Shown piece after piece: positions 23,511 to 34,775 of a stretch of DNA of 64,000 nucleotides. The notes beneath the pieces were generated by a model. It was not told the DNA's origin and searched no databases. It worked only from the letters and a program-made list of their open reading frames with translations. The translations under genes were made by a program, and so were the position numbers. Origin of the DNA: Galbula dea (Eukaryota > Chordata > Aves > Piciformes > Galbulidae); contig VWZX01002958.1 of the NCBI GenBank assembly GCA_013399015.1, forward strand, positions 1,196-65,195, in the 5' to 3' direction. Position 1 is the first letter of the stretch, and each line of letters opens with the position of its first letter.

Positions 23511-24479
23511 ATTTTGGTTCTGGCCTAAAGCATGTGTGGGCATTCTTCTCAAAGAGAAAATCCCCCATTATGAGACCTTTTCCCATATCAGTTTAATAGA
23601 CTCTGCACCACTCGCTGTAATGGTGAGGGTGCTGCTTTTTGACGAGCATCATGGAAGCAGGCAGCATGGAAATTGTACTTTAACAATTTTCCATTGTTGT
23701 TTAAGCAGGTTAAGTAGATTTCATATTTTTGCCAAATACTTTTTACAGGATAAATCATTCAAGAACCTGGACAATTATGCTGAAAGAATTAATTTCTGCA
23801 TGACAACACCTGTCATCACTTTTCCACTGAATCAAAAAACAGATCTCAAAGACATCTACAGTTGAATAAGTTAGTCTTTTATTTACAAAGCAAAAAGTAA
23901 CTGTGCTTCTTAAAAAAACTTCAAATATTTTGTTTGATGACTAATGTTAGAAAGAAATAAAACACTTTTAAAAATTAATAAGAAGATAATCTGAAATGCC
24001 TCACTGTGGTTTGCTAAGTATTTTTTCCCACATGACAAAGTAAGCTTCCACCTTGTGGATCTAGATTTCACAATGTGGGAGACACTTAAACTCTCAGAAC
24101 TGCCGAGTACTGCTGTACTGTGACCGGTACATCAAGTGACAGACAGGGAAGTTCAGAGGAATTTTGTCTCCCATGAATAGATAAGTTTGCATGGCCACAT
24201 GCTAGTGACGGCTGCCCTGGTTTCTCGTGAAAGAGGCAGGGACAAGTGTGGCAGGGCCACAGTCCATCCAGGCTATCTAAACAACCCAGGAGTGCAAGGA
24301 CCTGCTATTCCCGCGCACTGGAAAAGGTCAGTCAAGGAGCGGGGTAAGTCATCTGGGCATGTCGCTGCAGCCTGTGAGGTCAGTCTACTGTAAATATCCA
24401 GGCATGGTTGTAACTCAGCTGAGGGCTGCTGTTAGAAAAACTGTGGGCACCCAGACACAGGCCCCACGCAGACATGTCA
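23511..24479. other. Intergenic sequence
   Basis: Nothing recognised. The part after about 24190 is more G+C rich and could be the untranslated leader of the CR1 that follows, but it does not match the partner copy. Confidence 0.4.
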
Positions 24480-25420
24480 GTGTCCAGGCCTCTGGCTGTG
24501 GAGAGTGCCAGAGCCTGGCATTTGCAGTGGAGGATAGCAGAGATAACACCTGTGTCAGATGTGAACAGGTGAATGATCTGCTCAGTATGGTGGCTGAGCT
24601 GAAGGAGGAAGTTACGAGGTTACAGACTATAAGAGAATGTGAAAAGGAGAGAGAATGGTGGAGCCAGGCTCTGCCATCCCGAAGAGAGGGGCAGCAGGTG
24701 AGGGCTGCACAAGAGGCAGGGGATCCAACGCTCTCTTGCTGCCCGCAAAAGGGTGACCCAAGAGATGGGGAGGGAAAGGAGGCAGGTCCCTCCCTGGAGA
24801 GGTGGGAGAGGCAAGAGAGACTCCTCCCGACCTCCCCTGTCTTCTCAGTTCCCCATAAACAATAGGTATGGGCTTCTTGTAACAGAAAGCTGGGCAAGGG
24901 TGGAAGACATAGGTCTAAATGAAACAGGTGAGTGGAGGAAAGTTCATGGCCCCGGCGGAAGTCTTCCTTGCCTGCCTCAGCTTCCCAGGTGCCTCTGAGA
25001 AATAGATACAAAGACAGCCAGTCTAATGGGGATGTGGATGACAGGCAACCTGTATCAGAGGTCTTGCCACAGTCTGTTAGGCTTCCTGGATATATCACAA
25101 CCTCTTCCACAAAGAAGAAGAGAAGAGTTGTGGTTGTTGGAGACTTGCTCCTAAAGGGAACAGAGGGTCCAATATGCAGGGTTGACCCTCATCACAGGGA
25201 GGTCTGCAGTCTTCCTGGAGCCCAAATTAGGGATATTACTAGGGAACTTCCCAACATGGTGCAGTCATCAGAGTTTTATCCACTACTGATCTTTCAGGCA
25301 GGTGGAGAGGAAGCCGCATCCTGTAGTCTGAGGGAAAGGAAGAGAGATTTCAAGGCCTGGACTGTTGATAAAAGGGTCAGGGGCGCAAGTTATTTTCTCT
25401 TCCCTACTTCCAGTACCTGA
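24480..25420 (+). pseudogene. CR1 ORF1 remnant (cysteine cluster, coiled coil, esterase-like domain)
   Basis: In CR1-type LINEs ORF1 encodes an RNA-associated protein with a PHD-like cysteine region and a GDSL/SGNH esterase-like domain. Here the N-terminal part shows CGECQSL, later CVRCEQVNDLL, then a heptad-like stretch MVAELKEEVTRLQ. A frameshift near 24865-24932 separates it from the second half, which begins after a KKKRRVVVVGD strand. The catalytic serine expected after GD is leucine (GDLLLKG; codon TTG at 25145-25147). The domain continues through REVCSLPGAQIRDITRELP and FYPLLIFQAG to a stop at 25418-25420. Frameshift and lost serine make it non-functional. Confidence 0.87.
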
Positions 25421-25461
25421 CCATGACATGGGGTGGAGTAGAAGAGTTCGGTCCGTAAATA
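24480..25461 (+). mobile_element. CR1 5' region, left arm of an inverted repeat
   Basis: The segment holds ORF1 and stops shortly after it, where it runs straight into minus-strand CR1 endonuclease sequence. It aligns with the complement of 26363-27356. By eye the inner roughly 400 bp (25035-25432) have one mismatch, while the outer half differs at roughly one base in ten and has indels, including a 12-13 bp gap near 25012. Confidence 0.9.
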
Positions 25462-26362
25462 CTTGCAGCCAAGGTTGCCCTCAACCTCCACCTTTTCAAC
25501 CAGACCCTCCTTGTTAGTGAGTATCAGGTCCAGCAGCGCTCTCCTAGTGGGCTCATCCACCACTTGCATCAAGAAGTTATCCTTAATACACTGGAGGAAC
25601 CTCCTGGACTGTGAATAGCTGGCTGAGTAGGCCTTCCAGCTAATATCTGGGTAGTTAAAATCCCCCATAAGAACCAAGGCCTGTGATTGCAAAGCTACTG
25701 TCAGCTACCTGGAGAAAGCCTCATCTGCTTCCTCATTCTGATCTGGTGGCCTGTAATAAGCACCCACAGCTGTATCACCCACGCTAGCCTGCCCCTTAAT
25801 TCACACCCATAAGCTCTCAACTTGCCCCTCATTCACCCCTGGACAGAACTCAATACATTCCAGTTGCTCTCTCACAGAAAGAGCAACTCTCACAGAAAGA
25901 GCAACTCCCTCACCAATTCTTGTAGACCTGTCTTTCCTAAAAAGGACATAGCCATCCATGACCACATTCCAGTCATGAGACCTGTCCCACCCCTTGACCT
26001 CACATGGATTTCTAACTCCTCCTGTTTATTCCCCATGCTGCGTGCATTGGTCCACAAGCATTTCAGGGAGCGAGCTGAGCATGCCAATTCTAGCCTAGGG
26101 GGGTGGGAGGCCTTCCAGTCTGTATTGGTACTAGCACTAGAACATTGCCCCACTGGTGCAGACCTGGCAACAATGCCATCCCCCTTCGAAACTATTTTAA
26201 AGCCCGATGGATGAGCTCTGCTAGTTCTTGTCCTAGAATCCTTTTTCCCCTGGAAGATAAGCCTTTCCCAGCTCTTATCATCTGGCCTAGTATCCTGTAA
26301 TACCTACCAGCCATTACCAAAGAACCCAAAGCCCTGACTGTAGCACCAGTCTCGGAGCCAGA
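25462..26362 (-). mobile_element. CR1 ORF2 endonuclease segment, spacer of the inverted repeat
   Basis: On the minus strand this continues directly from the right arm: a start-like block CLWTNARSMGNKQEELEI (about 26050) and then the endonuclease core LVLMGDFNYPDISW (about 25660), DEPTRRALLDLILTN and VEGNLG. The domain stops just before the expected SDHE catalytic block because the sequence turns into the complement of the left arm at 25461. Stops and frameshifts lie between the open pieces. Confidence 0.9.
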
Positions 26363-27356
26363 TATTTATAGACTGAACTCTTCTACTCCATCCCATGTCA
26401 TGGTCAGGTACTGGAAGTAGGGAAGAGAAAATAACTTGCGCCCCTGACCCTTTTATCAACAGTCCAGGCCTTGAAATCTCTCTTCCTTTCCCTCAGACTA
26501 CAGGATGCGGCTTCCTCTCCACCTGCCTGAAAGATCAGTAGTGGATAAAACTCTGATGACTGCACCATGTTGGGAAGTTCCCTAGTAATATCCCTAATTT
26601 GGGCTCCAGGAAGACTGCAGACCTCCCTGTGATGAGGGTCAACCCTGCATATTGGACCCTCTGTTCCCTTTAGGAGCAAGTCTCCAACAACCACAACTCT
26701 TCTCTTCTTCTTTGTGGAAGAGGTTGTGATATATCCAGGAAGCCTAACAGACTGTGGCAAGACCTCTGATACAAGTTGCCTGTCATCCACATCCCCATTA
26801 GACTGGCTGTCTTCTAGCAGGGCCTTATACCTGTTTCTCAGAGGCACCTGGGAAGCTGAGGCAGGCAAGGAAGGCACCCACCTTCTATTGCAGCCATCAG
26901 CTTTCCTCCAGCCACTTATTTCATTTAGACCTATGTCTTCCACCCTTGCCCAGCCTTCTGATACAAGGGCCCCATTCCAATGGTGTAGGGGGGACTGAGG
27001 AGGCAAGGGAGGTCAAGAGGAGCCTCTCCCACCTCTCCAGGGAAGGACCTGCCTCCATTCCCCTCTGTCACTTCGGTCATCCTTTTGCAGGCGGCAAGAG
27101 GGAGTGGGACCCCCTACTTCTCGTGCACCCCCCACCTGCTGCCCCTCTCTCAGGTACGGTAGAGCCTGGCTCCACCATTCTCTCTCCTTTTCATGTTCCC
27201 TTCTAGTCCTTAACTTTGTGACCTCCTCCTTCAGCTCAGCCACCATACTGAGCAGATCATTCACCTGTTCACATCTGACACAGGTGTTATCTCTGCTATC
27301 CTCCACCGCAACTGCCAGGCTCTGGCATTCTCCACCGCTAGAGACCTGGACACAGC
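26363..27356 (-). mobile_element. CR1 5' region, right arm of the inverted repeat
   Basis: The minus-strand copy of the CR1 5' region is contiguous with the endonuclease segment at 25462-26362, so right arm and spacer form one element of about 1.9 kb truncated within its endonuclease. Its 5' limit, judged by where similarity to the left arm stops, is about 27356. Confidence 0.9.
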
Positions 27357-27366
27357 TAGAGACCAT
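26404..27366 (-). pseudogene. CR1 ORF1 remnant (minus-strand partner)
   Basis: Two open pieces, 27366-27013 and 27006-26404, together cover ORF1. The N-terminal part has GGECQSL, CVRCEQVNDLL and AELKEEVTKL; the C-terminal part has KKKRRVVVVGD, then GDLLLKG with the same serine-to-leucine change as the partner, and REVCSLPGAQIRDITRELP. The last 100 residues or so are identical to the plus-strand copy. This copy retains 12-13 bp (around GGCCCTGCTAG) that the partner lacks. The small gap between the pieces is a frameshift. Confidence 0.87.
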
Positions 27367-28865
27367 GAGGCTTGACAGGTATATTTACCTACAGACTCAA
27401 AAGATCAAACAGTGAAAAGCATGGAAGTTGTAAGTTTAATGCTGAGAGGATTGATCTGTGCAAATTTCACAACAAGTTTAGGTTTTACATCCCTTCTAAA
27501 CCTGTTTTTCAGCCTTTTCAAAGTACCTCTGAACATAGGTGATCTTTTGAGGTCCCTTCCGACTCCTAACATTCTGTGATTCTGTGATTCCCGCTACTCA
27601 CAGAAGTATCCAGTCCTCTTCCCAGTCTTGCTGACTCCTGGGCCTTGATATTTCTTGGCAATGAGTATCAAGCTCTAGCTGTACATTACATAAAATGTAT
27701 TTCCTTTAATCTATTTGGAATTTGCTCGCATTTCATCTCTGGCTGTCCCCTTGCCCCTGTGTTGTGAGAAAGGTAATAAATGCAACAAATCTAACTGCTC
27801 TTAATGCTTTATTATGTTGTCTGACTTTACATATTCCCTTTTGCTTATGCCCTCCCAAATAAAAAAGCTCCAAACTTTTCACTCTCTGTGGAAGCTTGTA
27901 TTCACTGCAGGGAGCAGGGCAGCCTTTTTCTAGTCTTCGTGTGCTAGGAGGAAAAACTGGAAAAGCTCAGTTACATCTACAGTCATAAAGGGACCAACAC
28001 ATCGTGGCAGGTAAGAAATATATAAAGACACAGAGATAAGCTGCTGGACAAAGAATGTTCCAGAACAAGCAAGAGTTTTTTCATGCATCAGCCTGAGGCA
28101 TCATTAGAAGTTCATTTGTTTGTAGTCTTCTTTGTTCACAGGTTGAGAAAGGCAATGAGTAAATTACACTGTTAAGTGCTTTGCTGGGTGACTGTTCTGT
28201 CAGACACTAATAAGAGCAGATCCCATCTCAGATGTCAGTGGATGAAACATGAGTAATTCACTTAGTCACCTTAAGTCACTTCTAAATCCAACACTGCCTT
28301 CTTTCCTTTCAAGTTAGAAACTTCACTCCAGTTCTAAAGCATCACTGACAGTAAGTGTTGCAGAGTTGTACAAATCATTATCTTCCAAACACTTTCCTTT
28401 ATCTGTCGTTAGGTTTCAATGCTAACATTTCAAATCCATCTAAACAATGTCTTTCCAAAAAGGAATAGAGATTACACTGTGATGCTGAGCTTGAAATTTG
28501 ATTTCCTGTATTACAGATAATACACTATTGAAGAACTGAAAAATACCATGAATGGCTTGTACTGTGTGGTATAAAACTCACTGTAAGTGAAAATCCTCAT
28601 CTGAAAACCTTGGCAGGGAAGTGGATACAAATGTCTTGTTTGTGCAATACACAGAATTTTTGAAGAGTCACAAGTTAACAAAACCTGAAATACTTAGATT
28701 CTTCACAGCTCAGGCTATTTCAGCTTTCAGCCGGAGCCACTTCATCCTTTTGAACAACAGCAGTGACTTTGGGAGGTATCATATATTGTTTTATAATGCA
28801 GATTAGCTGAATGCATATTGATCTGGATCCCTACTGAATTTACCACAGTTAGTGGTCAAAAAGAC
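27357..28865. other. Intergenic sequence with one CR1 tail
   Basis: Apart from the CR1 terminus at 27536-27590 nothing is recognised. Confidence 0.4.
27536..27590 (+). mobile_element. CR1 LINE 3' terminus, about 55 bp
   Basis: GATCTTTTGAGGTCCCTTCC is followed by CTCCTAACATTCTGTGATTC, the untranslated end with the ATTCTGTG tail class. Confidence 0.88.
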
Positions 28866-29480
28866 AGAATCACAGAATTTTAGGAGCTGGAAGGGACCTC
28901 AGAAGATTATCTAGTCCAACCCCCCTGCCACAGCAGGATCCCCTAGACTAGGTCACAGAGAAGTGTGTCCAGACAGGTTTTGAATATGTCCAGAGAAGGA
29001 GACTCCACAACCTCTCTGGGCAGTCTGTGCCAGTGCTCTGGCACCTCAACTGGGAAAAAAAAATTTCTTGTATTCACATGGAACTTCCTATGCTTCAGCT
29101 TACAACCATTGCCTCTTGTCCTGTCACTGGGCTTCACCGAGAAGAGACTGACCCTATCCTCCTGACAGCCACCCTTCATATATTTAAAAGCATAGATGAG
29201 GTCACCCCTTAGTCTCCTCTTCTCCAAACTCAAGAGACCCAGCTCCCTCAGCCTTTCCTCATCAGGAAGATGTTCCACCCCCTTAATCATCTGGGTGGCT
29301 CCGTGCTGAACTTTTTCAAGCAGTTCCCTATCCGAGGGGCCCAGAACTGGACACAATATTCCAGATGCCGCCTCACCAGGGTAGAGGAAAGGGGGAGAAG
29401 AACCAATCTTGACCTACTAGCAACACCCCTTCTAATACACCCTGGAATCCCATTGGCCCTCCTGCCCACAAGCGCAGGAG
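28866..29480 (-). mobile_element. CR1 LINE 3' part
   Basis: The tail (plus strand AGAATCACAGAATTTT) lies at 28866 and the element reads leftward. Minus-strand frames 29469-29287 and 29356-28943 encode the ORF2 C-terminus in two frames: GIPGCIRRGVASRSR, LVRRHLEYCVQFWAP, LEKVQHGATQMIKGVEH, LGLLSLEKRRLRGD and HRLPREVVESPS. One frameshift separates them. Confidence 0.92.
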
Positions 29481-31154
29481 TTCCAGCAGAAAATCTCTCT
29501 CAGTTGTAGATGAGTTTGCTGCTGCCCTAGTAAGAAGCAAGCTGTATCAACTGTAAAAATATGAATTGGTATTGACTAGTCTGAGGCTATAAGGACAGAA
29601 AGACTGGGCTGACTGTGTCAGACTTTGGATAAACCACCTGTTTTGGAAACGGAAGCCAATGGCCCACATCCTGACTATGCATATTCACAGTATTTAAAAT
29701 ATGCAGACTAAATAGCTTAGAAAAGTCTCAAGTGACCCTAGAAAGCAGCCTGCCCCTGCACTGCTGTGAGGCGTGGTCACTGCCCAAAGTCTTATGTAAT
29801 TCCAACATTTGCCAACATGCTAAGGCAGGCACATACCCACTGTGTGCCTTGTGCATCCCCAGGACACTCCTTTCAGGCACTGAGTGCTTCAGCAGCTCTG
29901 ATGCAGCACCACACACACCACCATGAGCGGATGGGTACAGAAGGGACCTGCTGTCTTCAGCCTTCTATGGGTCCAATTGAGACTGATGTTGACACCAGGA
30001 AAAACAATGTCTAAAGACTGACTGATAGTCAGAGACTTCTCCATGAAGATGAGATGAAAGAAAAGAAATAGCAATAATGTTTCAGTTCCACGGATTAAAA
30101 AGACTATAAATAAAAACTGAAAAGGCTGTCGCATAAGCAATAAAATTGTCAAAATATCACTTTGGTTTTGCTCAGTACTGTTTTTTTTTTAAAAAATCTT
30201 GTGTGTTATTAATGCTTTTTCTCCAGCACAGTGTGAAAAAGAAGAACATGACACATCAGGAAACAAGGTGTGCTGAAGAGTGATCAATGTGGCAATGCCT
30301 CGTAGCTCTTTAGTGGAAAGTTGTGTTGAGAAATAACATATATGCACAAAAAGTAGTATTTAGCCCTATGGGCCTCCCTACTGCATAAACTAACGAGAAA
30401 ACAAATTTTTCAAGAGGCTGTTGTAGAAGACAGGAGAAATATGTTCTTTCATAGTCTTTCACAAGATTCAAGACTTTTAGTGTTCATGAAAGTACTGCCC
30501 TATGCCTGGCCAAGTGACATAAGCCACTCACTGTTCACTCTTTCATTAGTCCAACAAGGAGTAGCGTGAAAAGTGAAAATAATGAACCTGCAGCTGTGTA
30601 TTTGTTTTGTGGCTCAATTGTCTATTAAAGGATGAATTTGTGATGAAGCCTGCCCTTCAGCAAACCTCTGATACAGCTGTCCAGTTTAACTGAAGTCTAT
30701 AGGAATGTCTGGGGATCTCTGTCTCTCTAGTCCAAAGTGGACAGTGGGTTCAAAAGCTGTTAATGGGTCATTAAGACACACATGTATGTATAGTCAACAA
30801 GTGCTGTGCTTGCCTTGCCTCCCCAGGAAACTCGCTAAAACTAAATAGTTTCCTCATCTTCTTATTAAAGGAAAGCATCCAAGAGAAATGTGGACAAATT
30901 GCAGAACTGCTGCCTACTTCCTTTAAATAAGGGAAGTTGGAACAGCCTCAGAGATCAACAAACATTTCAGATTTCATGAATAGCTGAGTTTGAAAAGCCA
31001 GGAAGGAAAACAGTCCAAAAAGGCTGTAGGTGGTCAAGTACATCTGCTAAGCTATTTGAATGGGATCAGATTGTGAAAAACAACATTGGAAAGAGAAACA
31101 TGAACCATAATGGCAATAGGACACAGAGTTGTCCCCTTCTGTACAATTTTCTGA
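29481..31154. other. Intergenic sequence
   Basis: Nothing recognised. Open frames around 29730-30150 on both strands have no motif. Confidence 0.4.
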
Positions 31155-31159
31155 CCAAA

Positions 31160-31647
31160 TGTCGAGGGTAGAGGCTGGGCAGACCACCAACCCACAGACA
31201 GATGCTCCTTATTACCCCCCACAAGGGGATAAGGGAGACAAAGAGACTTGTGGATTGGAAAATAAAAATAACACTGCTTTAATATTAATAACAATGTTAA
31301 ATAAAATGTATACAAGTATACACAGAACCCAATACCGAATCCAAACCCCCTTTCAATGATAACTACGTCACCACAGAAGCTGGCTGCAGCAGGCATCCAG
31401 GCTCCGGTACCACATCAGTCCAGGTACCAGATGAATCTGGCTCTCCTGGGGGCAGGGTCCAGGTACCGGATGCCCGAACTTAAGATGTAGGAATCTTGGG
31501 TCTTAAAAGGGAAGTCTAGCAGGGGACTCTAGCAAGGAGGGGACTAACCCCCAGTTTCTATATCGAGTATGGCGTATATGGGATGGAATACTTTAGAAAA
31601 TAAAATCACTGAACAGAATTAGTTCTGTTCTAACTCAAACCAGGACA
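31160..31647 (-). mobile_element. ERVL-like solo LTR with internal deletion, 488 bp
   Basis: On the plus strand it runs TGTCGAGGGT to AACCAGGACA, the complement of the TGTCCTGGTTTGGG family. Perfect 5-bp duplications CCAAA lie at 31155-31159 and 31648-31652. Compared with 41686-42445 it lacks a block of more than 200 bp from the middle of U3: the start-proximal palindrome is joined almost directly to the TCCATCCCATATACG promoter-proximal region. Confidence 0.9.
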
Positions 31648-31744
31648 CCAAAGTATCCCAGGTCCTAGAGAAAGACAGCTGTGAATCTGTCCTGGAGCCG
31701 GGCACTGGAACTGAAGTGACATACCGAGAGCTGATTTTAGACAT

Positions 31745-32495
31745 TATCCTGGTCTGGGTTTGAAGAGAACTAATTCTGTTCAGTGATTTTACTTTTCAGT
31801 TAAAGCTCCTCTGAGGAACTGCACTTTCTGAAACTAACAACATGTTTTTTTGCGGACACTTCCAGCTTCTAGCAGCAATAAGGCCTAATGTTTAGATTTA
31901 CTACCAGGGATTGGTATGCAAAGCAAGGTCACTGATAAATCTTGTGTCTCATGCTGGGGGATGCAGGGAAAAGGCTGCATCTTCAGGGAGGAGAGGACAG
32001 GACAGGTGACCCTAAAATAACCAACTGAGTATTCCATCCCATATATGTCATACTCGATATATAAACTGGAGGTCAGTTCCCCCTTGCTAGCTTTGGAGCT
32101 CTTTCTTTTTTCTTCTTCTCCTGTGCTTCAATAGTCAGCATCTGAGGAGAACTCTGTCTGTTCTGCCCTCGATCCTGATCCCTACATTCCTGCATCCAGT
32201 ACCAGGATCCAGCTCCTGGCTCCCATCTGCTGCTGAGGCCTTCTGTCGCAGTACCAGCGGTGACATAGTTACTATCAAGGGGGGCTTGGTTTCAGTATTG
32301 GGTTTTGTAAGTATTTGTATATATTTCATTCGTTATTATTATTATCATTGAAATAGTTTTAGTTTTATTTTCCAATCCACAAGACTCTCTCTCTCTCTTA
32401 TCCCCTTTCCCTTCCTATAGTGGGTGGGGAGAAGAGGGGGTAATAGGGAGCATCTGTCATTGGGTTGGTGGTCAGCCCAGCCTTGACCCTCGACA
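31745..32495 (+). mobile_element. ERVL-like LTR, complete length, about 750 bp
   Basis: Same family as 11871-13114, here uninterrupted, from TATCCTGGTCTGGG (one change in the first bases) to CCCTCGACA. It has the TATA-type box, GCTTCAATAGTCAGC at 32126, the (ATT)n stretch and the CT-rich run. The flanks GACAT and CATAT are not a clean duplication, so this copy may have recombined or mutated. Confidence 0.88.
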
Positions 32496-33667
32496 CATAT
32501 CTTCTAAGCACATCTTTTATAGATGTGCTTCCAATGTAAAAGATAACAGACTTAGCAGGTAAGAGCCATTTCCAGTCTCTTTAACTACATAAAATTGTTT
32601 CGATAAACATAAACACAAAGTATATAAAGGGAAGCTATTGTTAATTCTATATTAACAATCCTTGGTTATGCGGTCCTCTGATAGCCCAAAAGGAAAATAA
32701 ATGTATCTAGCTGGGTATGTGACTGATGCTGACTTTTGCCACTTTTCCTCTAGTAATCCTCTTCAAATTATTTTGTTTGTATCTTGGATAAAAGTCCTGA
32801 AATACAGACTTAAAAATACCAAAATATAAGCAAATTTTCTTCTGCACTATCAGACTATCTTATTAACAACTAGTCTTATTACATAAGATCTATGTTCTGT
32901 GCACTTATATACCACATCAGCAGTTTCCTTTAACTTTAGTCAAATTCATGCCTTAATAAGCATTTAGCAAGATAATAGGAATGATATCACACATTTCGCC
33001 ACATGGTGTTTTACAAATTCATACCTGGCTAGGCAGTGTTTATTCCTCAAACTCTTCCATAATTAAAATTTTGCTTAAGCATTTTATGTGTGTGCTAGTG
33101 CTCTGAAACACTCTGTAAACACACCTTGGAATACTGACTTACCACCTTTGGGGGATATGATATCATACTTTCTTGATGATATTACCATAAACCCTTAGCT
33201 CACATTTGCTTGTAATAGGAGACGTGGGAAACACATGCTGCATATAGCTGGCAGAAAAAAATTATACATTCACTTTTTAATCATTTCAACTTTCCACTGC
33301 ATAGCCAAGTTTTTTGTGGTGTGCTTTTTGTTGTGTTTCTTTTTAGTGTAGCACTCTTTACCAAATATTCTTGTATTTATTCTCATCCACAATCTTTTCA
33401 AGCTGGTGCTCTCATTGCATCACATGTCTCTCATGCTAGAAGACACTGGCTTTCTTACAGAAGACACCTTTAGCAAAAATAAAGGAATTGGCCACACACA
33501 TCACAGAAAAACTGGTCTACTGACAACACACAGGTTTAGCTTGAATCCTCCCATCTTTCATGAAGGAGATTCAAGTTAAAAGAAATGCTACTGAATGTAC
33601 TAAGTCAGAGAAGATTTGTGGAGACTGAACACATAAAGAACCTTACTGGGATACAGAAATGCCTTGT
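32496..33667. other. Intergenic sequence
   Basis: AT-rich; nothing recognised. Confidence 0.4.
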
Positions 33668-33672
33668 AACTT

Positions 33673-34112
33673 TGTCCTGGTTTGGGCTGGAGTGGAACTG
33701 ATTCTGTTTGGTGGCCTTGCTCTCCAGCCGAGGCTCCTTTTGGTGACTGCAGTTCTGAAGCTGGTAGTATGTTTTTCAGAAACAGTGCTTGCTTCCAGCA
33801 GTGATTAGGCTTAATGTTTGGGTTTACTGCCGAGGATTGGTATGGAAAACAGGGCCACTGCTGAATGTTGGGCCTTTTGTGACTTTTACTGGGAGGGGGG
33901 TGCAGAGTAAAAGTCTACCTACAGGAAAGGAGCAGGCAAGACAGGTGACCCCAAACTGACCAACTAAGTATTCCATTCCATAGAAGGAGGAAGTGAAAGA
34001 ATCATTAATTTACAATCTTTGTCAATTACTAAAATCTTTCACTTCCTCTTAGTAGTAGACAGTGTCCGTTGCTGAGTGGTGGTCAGTCTAGCCTTAACCC
34101 GCAAACAATCAC
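33673..34112 (+). mobile_element. Diverged LTR related to the TGTCCTGGTTTGGG family
   Basis: The 5' half follows the family closely in layout (TGTCCTGGTTTGGG, then GACCAACTAAGTATTCCATTCCA) with many substitutions, and the 3' end resembles GGTCAGTCTAGCCTTAACCC. AACTT flanks it at 33668-33672 and 34113-34117. The middle, where other copies have the TATA-type promoter and (ATT)n block, is replaced by about 60 bp containing a perfect inverted repeat. Confidence 0.75.
33987..34048. repeat. 14-bp-arm inverted repeat inside the LTR
   Basis: Arms at 33987-34000 and 34035-34048 (core AGGAAGTGAAAGA and its complement TCTTTCACTTCCT) enclose a 34-base loop. They pair perfectly. Confidence 0.85.
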
Positions 34113-34117
34113 AACTT

Positions 34118-34689
34118 TTTGGTGTGTTACCCGGGAAAACTAAGAGTTTTGACAAACTGCCCCAAACAGTTCAAATTCCAGCTTGTTCTTTTCAGAGTAT
34201 CACATCTTCTTCTCTGAGAGTCCTTGGTGATTGGAATCTACAATAAACTGCTTGCACTATGATGTCAATTTTGAAATCAATGATGTTTCATGTATTCCTA
34301 GAGTCAATATTAGAGTAAATTTCTAAATTATGTGTTGCAGTGTTCCCTTTCCATCCATATATTTTCTGTTATTGTTTGTTTGGTCTAGCTGTTTATCTGA
34401 AATTTATCCATTGCCGCTGCCATGTGATCTTTGCTGCTTTGTCACTGTGTTTATCACTGATCTATATAGTATTTGACTGGTTAATGAACGTGTCTCGGTA
34501 CTGCAGGTGTTACCTAACAGATTTTAGTTACTGAGTACAGTTTCAGTCTTCACCCAGGCAATTCTACCTTTACTCCCTATGTTGATCCGACTCCGTCATG
34601 TTGGATGCTACTGGCAGAAGAGCAGCAAAGATGGGCCTAGAAGAGCTGGAAGTGAGAGAGCGTTGTGACCGTTTGAGGGAACTGCCTCT
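34118..34689. other. Intergenic sequence
   Basis: Nothing recognised with confidence. The stretch after about 34560 may be more of the minus-strand LTR fragment that follows. Confidence 0.35.
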
Positions 34690-34775
34690 TCTTTATACTG
34701 AGTATGACATATATGAAATGGAATACTTAGTTGGTCAATTTGGGGTCACTTGTCTTGCCTGCTCCCTTCCTGTAG
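34690..34775 (-). mobile_element. LTR fragment of the diverged family
   Basis: The complement contains GGAGCAGGCAAGACAAGTGA, GACCAACTAAGTATTCCAT and a TATATGTCATACTCAGTATA promoter-proximal part, matching the 33.7-kb LTR better than the younger family. Both ends are lost. Confidence 0.75.

Noticed and set aside
24415..25110. 231-codon minus-strand frame
   Set aside because: Antisense to CR1 ORF1 in the left arm.
31160..32495. An intact provirus with LTRs at both ends
   Set aside because: The two LTRs are in opposite orientation with only 97 bp between them and no retroviral coding sequence.
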